A DNA stretch of 64,000 nt from Pseudomonas sp. LS1212 (GTDB taxonomy: Bacteria; Pseudomonadota; Gammaproteobacteria; Pseudomonadales; Pseudomonadaceae). The translations under genes and the position numbers were made by a program. This document shows, piece by piece, positions 44,401 through 52,880 of this stretch; the stretch's first letter is position 1, and each line of letters opens with the position of its first letter. The notes below the pieces were generated by a model. That model searched no databases. It worked only from the letters and a program-made list of their open reading frames with translations, and was not told the origin of the DNA. The stretch spans positions 3,115,001-3,179,000 of the forward strand of contig NZ_CP102951.1 in the NCBI RefSeq assembly GCF_024741815.1. The letters run 5' to 3'.

Positions 44401-44523
44401 ATCGGGAACCGCATCAATCGGCAGTTTCTGATAGCTGTAAACACCCAACGCTGCCATGCCGAGCACAGCCAGCAAAACCAGCCAGCGCTGATCGATGGCG
44501 AAGCGAATTAATCGTTCATACAT
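41401..44523 (-). CDS. czcA: CzcA-family RND heavy-metal efflux pump
   Basis: The 1040-residue protein is a typical HME-RND pump of about 12 membrane helices and two large periplasmic loops. It starts MYERLIRFAIDQRWLVLLAV and has DFGIIIDGAVVIVENCVRR in helix 4 (near residue 400). That DFG...DGAV signature is typical of the Co/Zn/Cd-exporting subclass rather than CusA. It drives proton-coupled export of divalent metal through CzcB and CzcC. A PII-like gene lies 11 bp upstream and a terminator follows. Confidence 0.96.
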   Translation of the reverse strand: MYERLIRFAIDQRWLVLLAVLGMAALGVYSYQKLPIDAVPDITNVQVQINTEAKGYSPLETEQRVTFPIETVMAGLPNLQETRSISRYGLSQVTVIFEDGTDIYFARQLVNERIQEARGNLPSDLSPGMGPIASGLGEIYMWTIESVDGAKKPDGSRYTPMDLREIQDWIVKPQLRTVKGVTEINTIGGYAKEFQVSPMPERLVAHGLSLQDIVAALENNNANVGAGYIERSGEQYLIRAPGQVGTIADIANIIIKNTDGVPVRIGDVAEVGLGKELRTGAATENGQEVVLGTAFMLIGENSRYVSQAVDQRLKEINRNLPKGVMAKTVYDRTVLVDKAISTVKKNLIEGALLVIAILFLFLGNIRAALITAMVIPLSMLFTFTGMVSNKVSANLMSLGALDFGIIIDGAVVIVENCVRRLAHAQAAAGRTLTRNERFHEVFAASKEARRPLLFGQLIIMVVYLPIFALTGVEGKMFHPMAFTVVTALLGAMILSVTFVPAAVALFLNGNVSEKENRLMVWVKQGYAPLLDWVMVSKPLVLTIVAVIMVLSGLAASRMGSEFVPSLDEGDIALHALRIPGTSLSQAIDMQVQLEQRVKSFAEVDTVFAKLGTAEIATDPMPPNVADNFVMLKPRDQWPDPDRSKADLVAAMQEAVEQVSGNNYEFTQPIQMRFNELISGVRSDVAVKVFGDDMDVMNETAEQIAEVLEGIPGAADVKVEQTTGLPMLSVQIDREKAARFGLNVSEIQDAISTAIGGREAGALFEGDRRFDIQVRLADEWRNDVDKIQQLPIRLANGDGLDSPGFVRLADVASVISAPGPNQISRESGKRRVVVTANVRGRDIGSFFAEAESKIAQAVSVPTGYWTTWGGTFEQLQSAAKRLQIVVPVSLLLVFTLLFMMFGNVKDGLLVFTGVPFALTGGIMALWLRDIPLSISAGVGFIALSGVAVLNGLVMISFIRSLRENGMGLDEAIREGALTRLRPVLMTALVASLGFIPMATAIGTGAEVQRPLATVVIGGILSSTALTLLVLPLLYRLAHRMR

Positions 44524-44534
44524 GTCAATTTCCC

Positions 44535-44876
44535 CTAAAGCGCAGCATCACCGCGCTCTCCAGTACGGATGCGCAATGCGTCAGTCAAAGGGGATACGGT
44601 AACGATTCCGTCACCGGGCACACCTGTGTGGGCAGCCTTCTCTATGGCCTGAACGATCTCATCGGCAACCTCGTCGGAACAGAACGTCAATAGCACGAGA
44701 TGCTGGTGAGAGTCGGGGTTCCACTCGTCTGCGATGTAGCCGTGATCCTTGCCGTGGCCACGTGGATGGCCATGGGCAGGCAGAATGGTAAATCCAGGCA
44801 GATGCGGCAGTGCGTGCAACGCTTGCTCGACGGCCTCAAGCCGGATCTGGCGAAAAATAGCTGTAACTTGTTTCAT
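44535..44876 (-). CDS. PII-like protein of the czc operon
   Basis: The 113-residue protein starts MKQVTAIFRQIRLEAVEQAL and has the PII-like alternation VVxxxK/TFCSDEVADEIVQAIE with HTGVPGDGIVTVSPLTDALRIRTGE, the B/C-loop region of PII proteins. A His-rich loop (HGHPRGHGKDHG) replaces the usual uridylylated T-loop and could sense metal. Such genes sit between czcB and czcA in several pseudomonads. The role is probably to tune pump activity, but this is inferred. Confidence 0.8.
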   Translation of the reverse strand: MKQVTAIFRQIRLEAVEQALHALPHLPGFTILPAHGHPRGHGKDHGYIADEWNPDSHQHLVLLTFCSDEVADEIVQAIEKAAHTGVPGDGIVTVSPLTDALRIRTGERGDAAL

Positions 44877-44890
44877 GGCTCGACTCCGGA

Positions 44891-46444
44891 TTAGTGGTCA
44901 TGGCTCGCGCCGGCTTTGCCAAGCTCAGCTTTGATCAGGAAACTGTTCTTCAGTGCGTAACGATCACCCACCTTCAGACCCGAGATAACCTCGACGAAGC
45001 GTCCGTCGGATTTGCCCAGCTCAAGAGGCCGAGCTTCCAGCTGGTTATCGAAGCGGCCGAACACCACTTGCCAATCGCGAACGGTCTGGATTGCTTCGAC
45101 CGCCACAGCAACAGGCACGTCGTTTTCCTCAGTAACCACTTCGACCATCACCGGCAAGCCGGGACGCCATACCCGATCTGGGTTAGTGAGAACGATGCGA
45201 GCCGTCGCCGAGCGGGTCTGTGCCCCAACCAGAGCGCTGACATACGAAATGGTGCCCTCAGCTTTGGTGGCGAATCCGCTGAAGCTCACGACAACTTTCT
45301 GCCCTTCGGCAATTACGCCCAGGTCCTTCGCCGCGATGGTTGAATCCACCCAGACGGTCGATAAATCGGAAACGGTAAAGACTGCAGAGTCCTCTTTGAG
45401 AACCTCACCAACCGAGATGCTTTTGCTGGTTATCACGCCATCAATAGGGGCGCGAATCTCGAACTCGGTGAGGTTCCGGCCTTTGGCCGGGGCACCGCCC
45501 AGCGAGGCAATTTGTTGCTGGACGCGCTGCACCGCGATAGCAGCCTCCTGCATGGCAACCTGCGCCTGCAGGAAATCCTGTTCGGCAGAAATCTTCTCCT
45601 CCCACAATTGTTTTTCACGCGCATAGGTCGTGCGGGCAAGCGCCGAACGCTGCTGGGCAGCAAGCAGTTCGCCACGCAGTTCGGCAAGCGCCTGGCTGGA
45701 GATCTTGGCCAGCACCTGGCCCTTGCGGACCGTATCGCCAGCACTAACCGCCACCGAATCGACCCGACCGGCAAGTTGCGGGGTCACCTGAACCGTGCGG
45801 TCGCCGTTGTAACGAACCTCACCCAGCACCTGCAGCGTGGAGGCAATTTTCGCGGGACCAACAGTAGCGAGCGTGACACCGCCCTGCTCAAGCTGTGCAT
45901 CCGTCATAGTCACGCGCGCCTCAACCTGCTCGTAACCGAACGAGTAGCTTTTGCCACTGTGCTTGGCGCTGATGGAAACCTGGAACGAATGCGGCTCTAC
46001 AACCACGGCATCGCCACGCAGATAGTCATTCTCTTTGCTGAAGTTGATGATTTGCGCAGGCTGACCAAGCCGCGACAATGTCACTTGCACCGTGCTGTCC
46101 GCAGGATTTAGAAGCTTGCCGTCCAGGTAGGTATAGAGTCGGAACTGAGGTTCTACGCCTTCCTCAAAAATCGTCACTTCAAGCGCGTAATCACCCTCAG
46201 TGAAAAGCTTGCCGCCATGTTCGCCCCTGGTGGGTTCTACGGCTTCATGGTGCTCTTTATCTGCATGCTCGTCGGCCTCTTCATGCGCCTCTGCCGAAGC
46301 ATCCCCGTGGTGCTCGGGATCTGCGTGAGCCGACGCCCCGGACTGACCAGGGCTACCACTTAGAATCAGACCCGCCACGGCCAAACCGATGGCGACAACG
46401 GCCGCGATCATCAGCCACTGCTTTCTGGGAGTTGTTGATGCCAT
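44891..46444 (-). CDS. czcB: CzcB membrane-fusion protein
   Basis: From ATG at 46444 the 517-residue product has an N-terminal membrane anchor (WLMIAAVVAIGLAVAGLIL) and a His/Glu/Asp-rich stretch (AHADPEHHGDASAEAHEEAD) that may bind metal. Lipoyl, alpha-hairpin and beta-barrel domains of an RND adaptor follow (VSAGDTVRKGQVLAKISSQ, APIDGVITSKSISVGEVLK). The C-terminus ends ASHDH. It links CzcA to CzcC. The order czcC-czcB-PII-czcA is that of a known czc operon form. Confidence 0.94.
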   Translation of the reverse strand: MASTTPRKQWLMIAAVVAIGLAVAGLILSGSPGQSGASAHADPEHHGDASAEAHEEADEHADKEHHEAVEPTRGEHGGKLFTEGDYALEVTIFEEGVEPQFRLYTYLDGKLLNPADSTVQVTLSRLGQPAQIINFSKENDYLRGDAVVVEPHSFQVSISAKHSGKSYSFGYEQVEARVTMTDAQLEQGGVTLATVGPAKIASTLQVLGEVRYNGDRTVQVTPQLAGRVDSVAVSAGDTVRKGQVLAKISSQALAELRGELLAAQQRSALARTTYAREKQLWEEKISAEQDFLQAQVAMQEAAIAVQRVQQQIASLGGAPAKGRNLTEFEIRAPIDGVITSKSISVGEVLKEDSAVFTVSDLSTVWVDSTIAAKDLGVIAEGQKVVVSFSGFATKAEGTISYVSALVGAQTRSATARIVLTNPDRVWRPGLPVMVEVVTEENDVPVAVAVEAIQTVRDWQVVFGRFDNQLEARPLELGKSDGRFVEVISGLKVGDRYALKNSFLIKAELGKAGASHDH

Positions 46445-46590
46445 TGGTAACTCCAAATTATCAAAAGTATTGAATTTGGCCCAGCGGTGACTAAACGCGC
46501 TCAATAAACATGAAGCCGCCTGGTAAACAGGCAAGGCTTTATGCCGCATGACGCGACCGTCTAAGGCGTTATGTAGGTGTGCAGGGATGC

Positions 46591-47859
46591 TTATTTTTTG
46601 AATTCGACGTTGAGCTGGGAGCCGTAAATCTTCTCCAAGCTCACCCAAGCCGAAATAGCTTCATCCAGGGTATTCAGGTATTGGGAGCGCATGCTTACAA
46701 GGGTGCGCTGAGCATCGAGCACATCGATAAAGGCAAACTTGCCCATCTCAAATCCCCGAACGGCCCCCTCTACCGCTTGCTGCGCAGTCGGAAGCAACGT
46801 GCTGCTGATCGAGTCGACTTCGCTTCTAGCACTTTCCCATTGCTCAAACGCCTGCTGAGCCTCCGCCCGCAGGCGAAGTTCTGTGGCATTGCGCAGATCG
46901 CTCGCCTGGTCAGCCCCCCGAGCAGCGGCCAGCACATTGCCCTGGTTGCGATTGAACAACGGAATAGGCATCGACAAGCCGAGCAAATTGACTCGTTCGC
47001 CAAGCCCTTCGTCGTATTGGCTGCCAACGCTGACGTTGATGTCGGGAATGCGTTGCGACTTTTCGAGCTCCAAGGAAGACTCGGCACGCCGGATTTGCAT
47101 GCTGGCCAGCCGCACATCCGCTGTATCCGTTATGCGCGCGAGCATCTCAGCCTGCGATGGCAGGTACGGCAGGCGCTCAAGATCACCCTCGACATGCTCG
47201 AAGTTCGGCGTCGTTGCACCAGTTATGAGCGCCAGTTGCTTGTAGGCATTGCTTCGATTGAGGCGCGCGCGGTTCAGCTCTAGTTGAATTTCCGAGAGCT
47301 GCACCTGAGCACGCGAAATTTCGATTGGAGAAGCCTTGCCGGCTTTTACGCGCCCTTCGACCACCTGGAGTCCGCGACTGGCAAGGTCCTGCGACTGGGT
47401 GGAAAGCTGCAGTCCTTCCTGGGCACGCAGTGCTGAGTAAAAGGCCTGGATTACCTCTGCGCGCAGGATATTTTTCTTACGCTCAAGGTCAATAGCTACA
47501 GCGTCCTGATCACGCTCAGAAACATCGATTCGCGCGCCACGCTTGCCGCCCAACTCAATTGACTGGGATACCTGAATGCTGGTGATGCGGGACTCACTGC
47601 GCGTGTCCTCAACGCTCCAGGACAACTCAGGATTGGGGATCAGCCCGGCTTGAGTACGAGCGCCTTCGGCAATGCCTGTATTCCACTGGGCTGCCGCGAA
47701 CGCTGGGTTCTCTGTGAGCGCTTGCGCCAACGCATCTTCAATCGTTATTGATTGCCCGACTGATTCGGCAGCAATTGTTGTTACTGAGGCAATCAACAAT
47801 GCAGCCAGCAGGCCTGAAAACATACAGAACTTACCTATACCTACCCCATGAACGGCCAT
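46591..47859 (-). CDS. czcC: CzcC outer-membrane channel
   Basis: The 422-residue TolC-family protein has a signal peptide (LLAALLIASVTTIAAES), then two OEP repeats (ITIEDALAQALTENPAFAAA; AEAQQAFEQWESARSEVDSI). ATG at 47859 (MAVHGVGIG) is the chosen start; an in-frame GTG lies at 47874. It is the first gene of the operon, divergent from czcR over about 410 bp that contain box 3. Confidence 0.92.
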   Translation of the reverse strand: MAVHGVGIGKFCMFSGLLAALLIASVTTIAAESVGQSITIEDALAQALTENPAFAAAQWNTGIAEGARTQAGLIPNPELSWSVEDTRSESRITSIQVSQSIELGGKRGARIDVSERDQDAVAIDLERKKNILRAEVIQAFYSALRAQEGLQLSTQSQDLASRGLQVVEGRVKAGKASPIEISRAQVQLSEIQLELNRARLNRSNAYKQLALITGATTPNFEHVEGDLERLPYLPSQAEMLARITDTADVRLASMQIRRAESSLELEKSQRIPDINVSVGSQYDEGLGERVNLLGLSMPIPLFNRNQGNVLAAARGADQASDLRNATELRLRAEAQQAFEQWESARSEVDSISSTLLPTAQQAVEGAVRGFEMGKFAFIDVLDAQRTLVSMRSQYLNTLDEAISAWVSLEKIYGSQLNVEFKK

Positions 47860-48033
47860 TGGTTTTACGTACACTTAAAAGCCCTCTGCGGCACTAGCGC
47901 TGCGTGGATAAACGAAGGCTTTACTACTTACTGAGCCCGATTGATTAATCAATTATTGCCCGGAGAAAACAAGTAGAAGACCAATTCTTGGAATAATGTA
48001 GTTCCTGATACCTATCAGCAAGGTGACTGTAAC

Positions 48034-48049
48034 ATTACAAATTCGTCAT
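48034..48049. promoter_or_regulatory. CopR/CzcR-type box 3
   Basis: ATTACAAATTCGTCAT fits ATTACA-N4-TGtnAT read on either strand with one weak half-site. It lies in the 425-bp space between divergent czcC and czcR, so it may control both. The rest of this gap shows no reading frame of interest. Confidence 0.55.
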
Positions 48050-48284
48050 CAAGAGTTTTTTCTTGGAGTTTTGCACTACCATGCACGGAGATCCTGCCGT
48101 AGCGAGTGACAGCAATGCAGCAAAATGCCGTTACACAATACAGGCGGCCACTGCCGATTATGCCTATGCTGGCTTCGCCGAAGCATGATAGCGCCAGGCT
48201 CAGCCTGGTCTGTGTAGTGCCCGCTGGGGCCTATGTCCAATCTGTGCGAAGCAATACTTCATATTCATTTTATAGGTGAACCAC

Positions 48285-48956
48285 ATGCGAATCCTTGTAA
48301 TTGAGGACGAGCCGAAAACTGCTGAGTATTTGCACCAAGGGCTCAGCGAAAGCGGATATGTTGTCGACTGCGCTTCCACGGGAGAGGATGGACTTCATCT
48401 TGCAAACCAACATGCATACGACTTGGTAATTCTTGATGTAAATCTCCCTGAAGTTGATGGTTGGACAGTCCTTGAACATCTGCGCAAAAAAAGCTCGACC
48501 CGCGTAATGATGGTCACTGCGAGAGGGCGGTTGGTCGATAAGGTTAGAGGATTAGATTCTGGGGCGGATGATTATCTGGTAAAGCCATTTGAGTTTCCAG
48601 AACTGCTCGCACGAGTCAGAACATTAATGCGACGCAACGATCAAATGCCAACGCCAGAAATATTGAGAGTCGCTGATCTTGAGCTCGATCAAGGTCGACA
48701 TCGCGCATTCCGTGGATCGCAACGTATAGATCTCACAACTAAAGAGTTCGCCTTATTGCATCTTTTGATGAGGCAAGCTGGCGTGGTATTGACACGCACT
48801 CAAATAATATCTCAAGTGTGGGATATGAATTTTGACTGCGACACGAACGTGGTTGAGGTTTCAATGCGCCGGCTGCGGGCTAAGATCGACGATCCGTTTG
48901 AAATCAAGTTAATTCACACCCTCCGAGGCGTTGGCTATGTCTTGGAGGAGAGGTGA
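48285..48956 (+). CDS. czcR: CzcR/CopR-type OmpR-family response regulator
   Basis: The 223-residue protein has a receiver domain (MRILVIEDEP; phospho-Asp 51 in LVILDVNLPE; Lys in LVKPFEF) and a winged-helix DNA-binding domain (IDLTTKEFALLHLLMRQAG, DTNVVEVSMRRLRAKID). It is of the heavy-metal class (CzcR/CopR/CusR). It probably binds the ATTACA-N4-TGTAAT boxes in this window. Its stop overlaps the kinase start as TGATG. The gene pair is clearly lower in GC than its neighbours, suggesting a different origin. An in-frame GTG lies at 48276. Confidence 0.92.
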   Translation: MRILVIEDEPKTAEYLHQGLSESGYVVDCASTGEDGLHLANQHAYDLVILDVNLPEVDGWTVLEHLRKKSSTRVMMVTARGRLVDKVRGLDSGADDYLVKPFEFPELLARVRTLMRRNDQMPTPEILRVADLELDQGRHRAFRGSQRIDLTTKEFALLHLLMRQAGVVLTRTQIISQVWDMNFDCDTNVVEVSMRRLRAKIDDPFEIKLIHTLRGVGYVLEER

Positions 48957-50350
48957 TGAAGCCAACTAGCTTGTCCACACGGCTAGGTTTGACAGTCAGT
49001 CTCATGGGGGCTGGACTCGTAATATTATTAGCTGCTTTGGTTTTTTTATCGCTTTCGCTTGCCTTGGAAAAACAGACTAAAATAAGTCTTAACAAGAAGA
49101 TGGAGCAGATTCAACACATTTTAGTTACGGACATAGATAAAGAGCAGATTTACCTGAAGCCTCATGCGCTTCAAGATTTAGTGATGGGTCATGATAATTT
49201 GTACCTTTCAATTTTTGACCAAGACCTGACAAAATCGCCGCTCTTAGATATCGGGTCGAAAGTTATAAATATAAATGCGTTGGACGTTGAACTCGGCGAA
49301 ACCTTGGCGTATGTAAATTGGGTGGATGATGCCGGCAATCGTATCCTTACTGCATCGAAACGGATGCGGTCGCAGGGTGGGGAAAACGTATACGTTTTGC
49401 TTTCTACCGATCGTTCATATGATGAAGGGTTACTCAGGAGCTACCTGAGTGCGACTACCATCGCTGTTCCTTTTCTGATAATTTTAATCGGCTTGGTAGC
49501 ATGGTGGATAGTTCAAAGAGGTCTGTCGCCGCTGGAGCAGTTCAGTAGAGTAGCGGCTTTGGTATCCGCGCAAGATCTCACTCACCGTATTTCAGTTGAC
49601 AAACTGCCTCAAGAGCTTGGTGAGCTGGCATGCGCTATAAATTTTATGTTGCACAGGCTGAACAGTGATGTTCAACAGCTCTCTCAGTTCTCAGATGATT
49701 TGGCTCATGAGTTGAGATCCCCCATTACCAATTTGATGGGCAAAGCTCAAGTTACCCTTTCGAGGGAGAGACCGCCAGAGGAGTATAAAGCTGTTCTTGA
49801 GTCGTGCACAGAAGAGCTGGAGCGCGTGACTCGAATAGTTTCGGACATGCTGTTTCTGGCTCAAGTCAGTGATCCTGCTTCTCAAATTCAGTTTGAGAAA
49901 ATATCTCTTCTGGATGAAGCTTTAAAAGTTGTCGATCTATTTAGTATTTCAGCGGATGAGAAGAAAGTTTCCTTGAAGGTCGTTGGTAAAGGATGGGTGC
50001 TTGGTGATAGGATAATGGTTCAGCAAGCGATTTCTAACCTTCTGTCTAACGCTATTAGACACAGTCCGCTCGCGAGCGAAATATTAATTTTAATTGAAAC
50101 CCATGCTGACACAACCTCGTTGTCTGTGAGCAATCCCGGCATTGGTATCCCTGCGCAGCATATTCCGCATTTATTTGAGCGCTTCTATAGGGTCGACCCT
50201 AGCCGAGCACGACAAGAAGGTGGTACTGGGTTGGGGTTAGCAATAGTTAGATCCATAATGAGCCTTCATCAAGGGTCTACAGAAGTGCGGAGTTTACCCG
50301 GCAGCATTACGGTATTTCGTCTTATCTTTCCAAAATGTACAAGTGGGTAA
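48956..50350 (+). CDS. czcS: CzcS/CopS-type heavy-metal sensor kinase
   Basis: The 464-residue membrane kinase has one helix at residues about 10-35, a periplasmic sensor domain to about 165 and a second helix (TTIAVPFLIILIGLVAWWIV). A HAMP domain, the H-box DLAHELRSPITNL (His 251) and N, G1 (NPGIGIP) and G2 (GGTGLGLAIV) boxes follow. It phosphorylates the partner regulator on metal binding. It overlaps czcR by one base. Codon use is AT-rich like czcR and unlike czcCBA. Confidence 0.92.
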   Translation: MKPTSLSTRLGLTVSLMGAGLVILLAALVFLSLSLALEKQTKISLNKKMEQIQHILVTDIDKEQIYLKPHALQDLVMGHDNLYLSIFDQDLTKSPLLDIGSKVININALDVELGETLAYVNWVDDAGNRILTASKRMRSQGGENVYVLLSTDRSYDEGLLRSYLSATTIAVPFLIILIGLVAWWIVQRGLSPLEQFSRVAALVSAQDLTHRISVDKLPQELGELACAINFMLHRLNSDVQQLSQFSDDLAHELRSPITNLMGKAQVTLSRERPPEEYKAVLESCTEELERVTRIVSDMLFLAQVSDPASQIQFEKISLLDEALKVVDLFSISADEKKVSLKVVGKGWVLGDRIMVQQAISNLLSNAIRHSPLASEILILIETHADTTSLSVSNPGIGIPAQHIPHLFERFYRVDPSRARQEGGTGLGLAIVRSIMSLHQGSTEVRSLPGSITVFRLIFPKCTSG

Positions 50351-50550
50351 TCGGGTCAGTAGTGCAATCCTGCATTGCTATTGAAATTCAGGCTTCAGGC
50401 AATGATGGGGTACAGTGCTCGCCTGTAGCCCGCTTGGACAGGGCAAGAGAAGCATCCCGCCCCATGAGAGAGTACAAGGCCGTCCATAAATGGCTGGCGG
50501 CAGGGCGGGTATGCTGATTTTTGGCCTGAGATAAAAACCTGCTCACATTG

Positions 50551-50577
50551 AAAAGCCTCATCAATCGAGGCCTTTAT
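50551..50577. terminator. bidirectional terminator between czcS and oprD
   Basis: AAAGCCTC and GAGGCCTTT pair around a 7-base loop, with A- and T-rich runs on the two sides. It can end czcRS rightward and the porin gene leftward, 11 bp from the porin stop. Confidence 0.75.
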
Positions 50578-50587
50578 TTACGCGCGA

Positions 50588-51913
50588 TTACAGGAAGCTA
50601 TACGTGTAGTTGAAGATTAGGCGAGTCTGGTCTTGGTCGGCAATACTTTCGCCGCTGCCACGATAGGTACCGTGACGCACGGTGGCGCCGAAGCCCTTGA
50701 GCACGCCTTCCGGGAAGACGTAGTCGACACGCATGTCGCGTTCCCACTCGGAGTAGTTGCCATTGCCACTCTTGCTCTTGATGTCGTCGCCGCTCAGGTA
50801 GGCGATCGACGCCTTCAAGCCTGGCACGCCGAGGCGGGCGAAGTCATAGGAGTACTGGCCGAAGGTGGTGTTCTCACCGGCGCGGGCGAACTGATTGACC
50901 ATGCTGTCGGTGAAAAGGTAAAAGCTGGAACCCCCGGCGCCTTCATTACGACCGTTTCCATCTACGACCCCACTTTGGTTCACCCAGACGAAGCCGCCAT
51001 CATCACCCACTTGCTGGTGGCCCAGCAGAAATGCATGACCACCCAAGGTATAGGTGAACATGGCACTCCAGGTCTTGTTGTCGACCTCGTTCGCGTTCTT
51101 GGCAAAACCACCATTGTTGTCAAAGAAATAGCCGGTCTGGCCGTTCTTGCCATCAGAGCGACTGTCGAAGTAGCGTAAGTCAGTCTTGAACGATTGGTCG
51201 GTGCCGATCGGGAAGACATGAACCAGGCCCAGGAAGTTTTGCGTGTAGTAGTTTTCCAGGTTCGAGTAGTAGTACTGCAGGGTCAGGTCTTTGGTGACCT
51301 TCCAGTCTGCACCGCCAAAACGGAACTGGTTGCTGTCCTGCTGACCACCGGAGACTGCAAGGCCCGTACGGTTGCTCGAAGCACGGCCATAGGCGTGTTC
51401 AATCTGGCCGGCAGTGATGGTCAGGTTGTCGATTTCTTTGGAAGTAACGATGCCGCCATCAAAGGTCTGCGGCAGCAGGCGACCGTCGTTGGCGACCAGG
51501 ATTGGCAGGTTTGGTGCCAGGGCGCTGCCCAGGCGGCCTTCGGTCTTGGAGATGCGCGCCTTGACGTTGCCGCCGAAACGGCTCCATTCATCTACAGCCG
51601 AGCCATCGGTATCGCTGGGAAAGAAGGTGTTGTTGTTTGGATGATGCCCCTTGCCGCCATCCAGGTGTATACCCCACAGTGCTTGAGCGTCAAAGCCGAT
51701 ACCGATGGTACCTGGCGTGAAGCCGGATACGTAATCGAGCTTGAAGCCCTGGGCCGATTCCTTCTGGTCGGGGCCAGTCTCACGGTTGTCAGCATTGAAA
51801 TACATGGTTCGGGAACTGAGTGCGGCTTTGCTGTCCTCGAAAAAGCCTGCAGCGCCGGCTTGCTGGGTCAATACCCCAACGGCCACGGCAAGCGTCAAGC
51901 TGGATTTGTACAT
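50588..51913 (-). CDS. OprD-family outer-membrane porin
   Basis: The 441-residue protein has a signal peptide ending QQAGAAG, then FFEDSKAALSSRTMYFNAD, the usual start of OprD barrels. It ends in an outer-membrane Phe-Leu terminus (FNYTYSFL). Internal family motifs include DGRLLPQTFDGG, and WERDMRVDYVFPEG near the end. OprD porins take up amino acids, peptides or organic acids. In P. aeruginosa CzcR and CopR repress oprD, so the position next to czcRS is notable. No metal box lies directly upstream of this one. Confidence 0.9.
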   Translation of the reverse strand: MYKSSLTLAVAVGVLTQQAGAAGFFEDSKAALSSRTMYFNADNRETGPDQKESAQGFKLDYVSGFTPGTIGIGFDAQALWGIHLDGGKGHHPNNNTFFPSDTDGSAVDEWSRFGGNVKARISKTEGRLGSALAPNLPILVANDGRLLPQTFDGGIVTSKEIDNLTITAGQIEHAYGRASSNRTGLAVSGGQQDSNQFRFGGADWKVTKDLTLQYYYSNLENYYTQNFLGLVHVFPIGTDQSFKTDLRYFDSRSDGKNGQTGYFFDNNGGFAKNANEVDNKTWSAMFTYTLGGHAFLLGHQQVGDDGGFVWVNQSGVVDGNGRNEGAGGSSFYLFTDSMVNQFARAGENTTFGQYSYDFARLGVPGLKASIAYLSGDDIKSKSGNGNYSEWERDMRVDYVFPEGVLKGFGATVRHGTYRGSGESIADQDQTRLIFNYTYSFL

Positions 51914-52356
51914 GTTCTGCTCCTCTGGTTTCTAATTCTTGTGTTCATAGGCGGGGGCTTGTGCGACCTGGCCGCTAATGCGCGTTTAGTGCTATAGCAT
52001 CAGTCCTAAGTCAATCATCATTGGTGACCTCAATAACTTGCTCTAGCACTGGTGTACTGAACGTTAATATTCTCATCGAGCTTTAAATATAACATCGCTC
52101 TTTCCAAGGTGATTGTGAAAGTGTTTAATTTCACAATCAGCGCATGAGGCCGTGGCCGGCGCAGCGCACAAATGCTCGCAGCATTAAATTATTTGAGCAG
52201 CCATTCAAACTAACAAAATATATCGGCTAGTCAGCGTGGAGATCACGCTCAGCGGTCAGACCCGGAAGATGGCAGCCGAACCTCCCAAGCAAATACTTTA
52301 GGTGGGGTAAGCTAAATGTAACTATACGCTACAGGCGGGAGGGGCGGAAGTGATTT
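51914..52356. other. upstream region of oprD, no gene
   Basis: There is no credible reading frame over about 440 bp. It should contain the porin promoter and a possible operator (inverted repeat at 52111-52138). Confidence 0.45.
52111..52138. promoter_or_regulatory. perfect 10-bp inverted repeat, possible operator
   Basis: GATTGTGAAA (52111-52120) and TTTCACAATC (52129-52138) form a perfect inverted repeat with an 8-base spacer, about 200 bp upstream of the porin ATG. It could bind a dimeric regulator. It is not a terminator, as no T-run follows. Confidence 0.5.
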
Positions 52357-52383
52357 CAAAAAAAAAGCGCCCTAAAGGGCGCT
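52357..52383 (-). terminator. Rho-independent terminator of the ptrA-like gene
   Basis: On the minus strand AGCGCCCT/AGGGCGCT form an 8-bp GC-rich stem with a tiny loop, followed by an uninterrupted run of eight or nine T. It lies 62 bp after the stop of the small gene at 52446. Confidence 0.9.
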
Positions 52384-52445
52384 AAAGATTCACCTCTTTC
52401 CAAAGGAGCACTAAGCTTCTAAAGGTGAATTTGGTTGAATCCAGC

Positions 52446-52667
52446 TCAATTTTTTGGTTTTTGCTCTTCTGCTAATTGATTGCTTGATTCAGTTTTTTTC
52501 TTCGCGACCTCGGAAGTCTTTGGTTGGTCAGGTTTCCCATGGATTTTTTCCTGATTGGCCCTAAATTCTTTCCAATATGCTTGAGACCGTTCAATGCCGT
52601 CTTCCGCCATTGCAGATGTGGAGCCGATGGCAACAACACCGATAAGGAATAGTTTAACTAGGTTCAT
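52446..52667 (-). CDS. PtrA-like small protein
   Basis: The 73-residue product starts MNLVKLFLIGVVAIGSTSAM, a signal peptide cut before AEDGIERSQAYWKEF. The AE-DG-ER start resembles the PtrA N-terminal domain of the genes at 1094 and 62443. The tail is Lys/Gln/Glu-rich and unstructured. Box 4 is about 105 bp upstream and a strong terminator follows, so it is a single-gene metal-responsive unit. Confidence 0.65.
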   Translation of the reverse strand: MNLVKLFLIGVVAIGSTSAMAEDGIERSQAYWKEFRANQEKIHGKPDQPKTSEVAKKKTESSNQLAEEQKPKN

Positions 52668-52771
52668 ATATGGCGACCTCTCATTTGTCCGGAGAACCAG
52701 ACATGCTGCGTGCTACTTCTGGATTTGTTTGAAGTATAGAGAGATCAACCTAACACCACGATGAGTGAAAA

Positions 52772-52787
52772 ATTACAATATTGACAT
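52772..52787. promoter_or_regulatory. CopR/CzcR-type box 4
   Basis: ATTACAATATTGACAT reads on the minus strand as ATGTCA-N4-TGTAAT, very like box 1. It lies 105 bp upstream of the ptrA-like gene at 52446. Confidence 0.6.
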
Positions 52788-52880
52788 GTTTGATGGGTTT
52801 GCGGGCAGTTCGGCCTGTGATGCGTGCACTGTTTTGATTCATCCGATGAGTGGTGAAACCACTCATCGGATACCGATGGG

